The notes beneath the pieces are model-generated. The model was not told the DNA's origin, did not search any database, and saw nothing but the letters and a program-made list of their open reading frames with translations. The position numbers and the translations under genes are program-made. Positions 63,831 through 64,000 of a DNA stretch of 64,000 bases are shown piece by piece. Position 1 is the first letter of the stretch. Every line of letters starts with the position of its first letter. Source of the stretch: CADEED01 sp039930985 (lineage in GTDB: Bacteria > Pseudomonadota > Gammaproteobacteria > Steroidobacterales > Steroidobacteraceae); NCBI GenBank assembly GCA_039930985.1, contig JBDTSV010000172.1, positions 1 through 64,000 on the forward strand. The letters run 5' to 3'.

Positions 63831-64000
63831 CTAGGCAGACGCCTTGCGTCCACCGCGCTCGATCGACGCACAAGCGATCTCCCGCTCGAGCAACGCCTTC
63901 GACATGTCCATGCTTCGCTTGACGAGTTCACGCGCTCCGGCCCGCAGTGCCTCGCTGCTGGCGACGAAGTCCACGTTGCGATCCATCTCCTCGAACTCCC
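63831..64000 (-). CDS. 3' end of an unidentified gene
   Basis: A minus-strand frame ends with TAG at 63,831-63,833 and runs off the window; an ATG at 63,986 gives 51 aa (MDRNVDFVASSEALRAGARELVK...). The helical, charged sequence looks coding rather than random, but no family is recognised. It could be a complete small protein or the end of a larger one. Confidence 0.45.
   Translation of the reverse strand, partial: EFEEMDRNVDFVASSEALRAGARELVKRSMDMSKALLEREIACASIERGGRKASA

Overview
This is a chromosomal window from a GC-rich proteobacterium (roughly mid-60s % GC by eye). It looks like a gammaproteobacterium of the Steroidobacteraceae / Nevskiales / Xanthomonadales kind. That is an inference from the gene set (TtcA, a class I fumarase, NDH-2, an UrcA-family protein, a large TonB receptor, an RND pump, a RhlE helicase); no rRNA or classical marker is present. 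I see no tRNA or rRNA gene, CRISPR array, prophage or intact insertion sequence. Genes are dense, and many same-strand neighbours overlap by 4 bp.

Layout. (1) 1-5.2 kb, minus strand: a tightly coupled run of M32 carboxypeptidase, CREST-type ceramidase-like membrane protein, ttcA, a phosphatase/ADP-ribosylglycohydrolase fusion and a zinc peptidase cut by the window edge. (2) 5.4-9.7 kb: RND efflux permease and adaptor. (3) 9.8-11.9 kb: an Ada-like AraC/methyltransferase and a serine-hydrolase homologue that has lost its SxxK motif. (4) 12-15.1 kb: glgA and glgC facing each other around a WHy/LEA-2 lipoprotein. (5) 15.2-21 kb: exported proteins, an OmpA protein with thrombospondin-3 repeats, and a TonB receptor. 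(6) 21.6-29.8 kb: a double retropepsin, a soluble multi-PAS kinase, fumarase, NDH-2, a ParB-like protein and an UrcA protein. (7) 29.9-36.4 kb: NamZ, a DOMON-like protein, a di-haem peroxidase and a TPR protein in one run; then an exported methyltransferase with an NTF2-like partner; then a PQQ-type sugar dehydrogenase with its cytochrome c. (8) 36.9-44.5 kb: O-methyltransferase, atypical Nramp protein, ABC ATPase with a permease-CPBP protease fusion, an EF-hand protein behind a near-perfect sigma-54 promoter, a histidine-kinase fragment, and rhlE. (9) 45-52.8 kb: a triple DUF4394 lipoprotein, FMN reductase, a two-component system, a PsiF-like protein and a LysR regulator. (10) 53-63 kb: an acyltransferase and a 9.4-kb amidoligase-type locus.

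The locus at 53,665-63,053 is the most interesting cluster. It has two divergent arms around one intergenic region. One arm holds a large transglutaminase-DUF2126 protein, a fused ATP-grasp/alpha-E protein and a small transglutaminase. The other holds a separate ATP-grasp protein and a separate alpha-E protein. It therefore contains the same enzyme pair in fused and split form, plus two cysteine peptidases, as expected for a system that makes and trims or transfers an unknown peptide-like product.

At sequence level the most unexpected signal is a set of short AT-rich words (GTAGATAG, GTAGTTAG, TTGTTAGG/C). They recur about 33 times on both strands and in all reading frames, far more often than base composition predicts. 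Three REP-like hairpins sit at gene ends.
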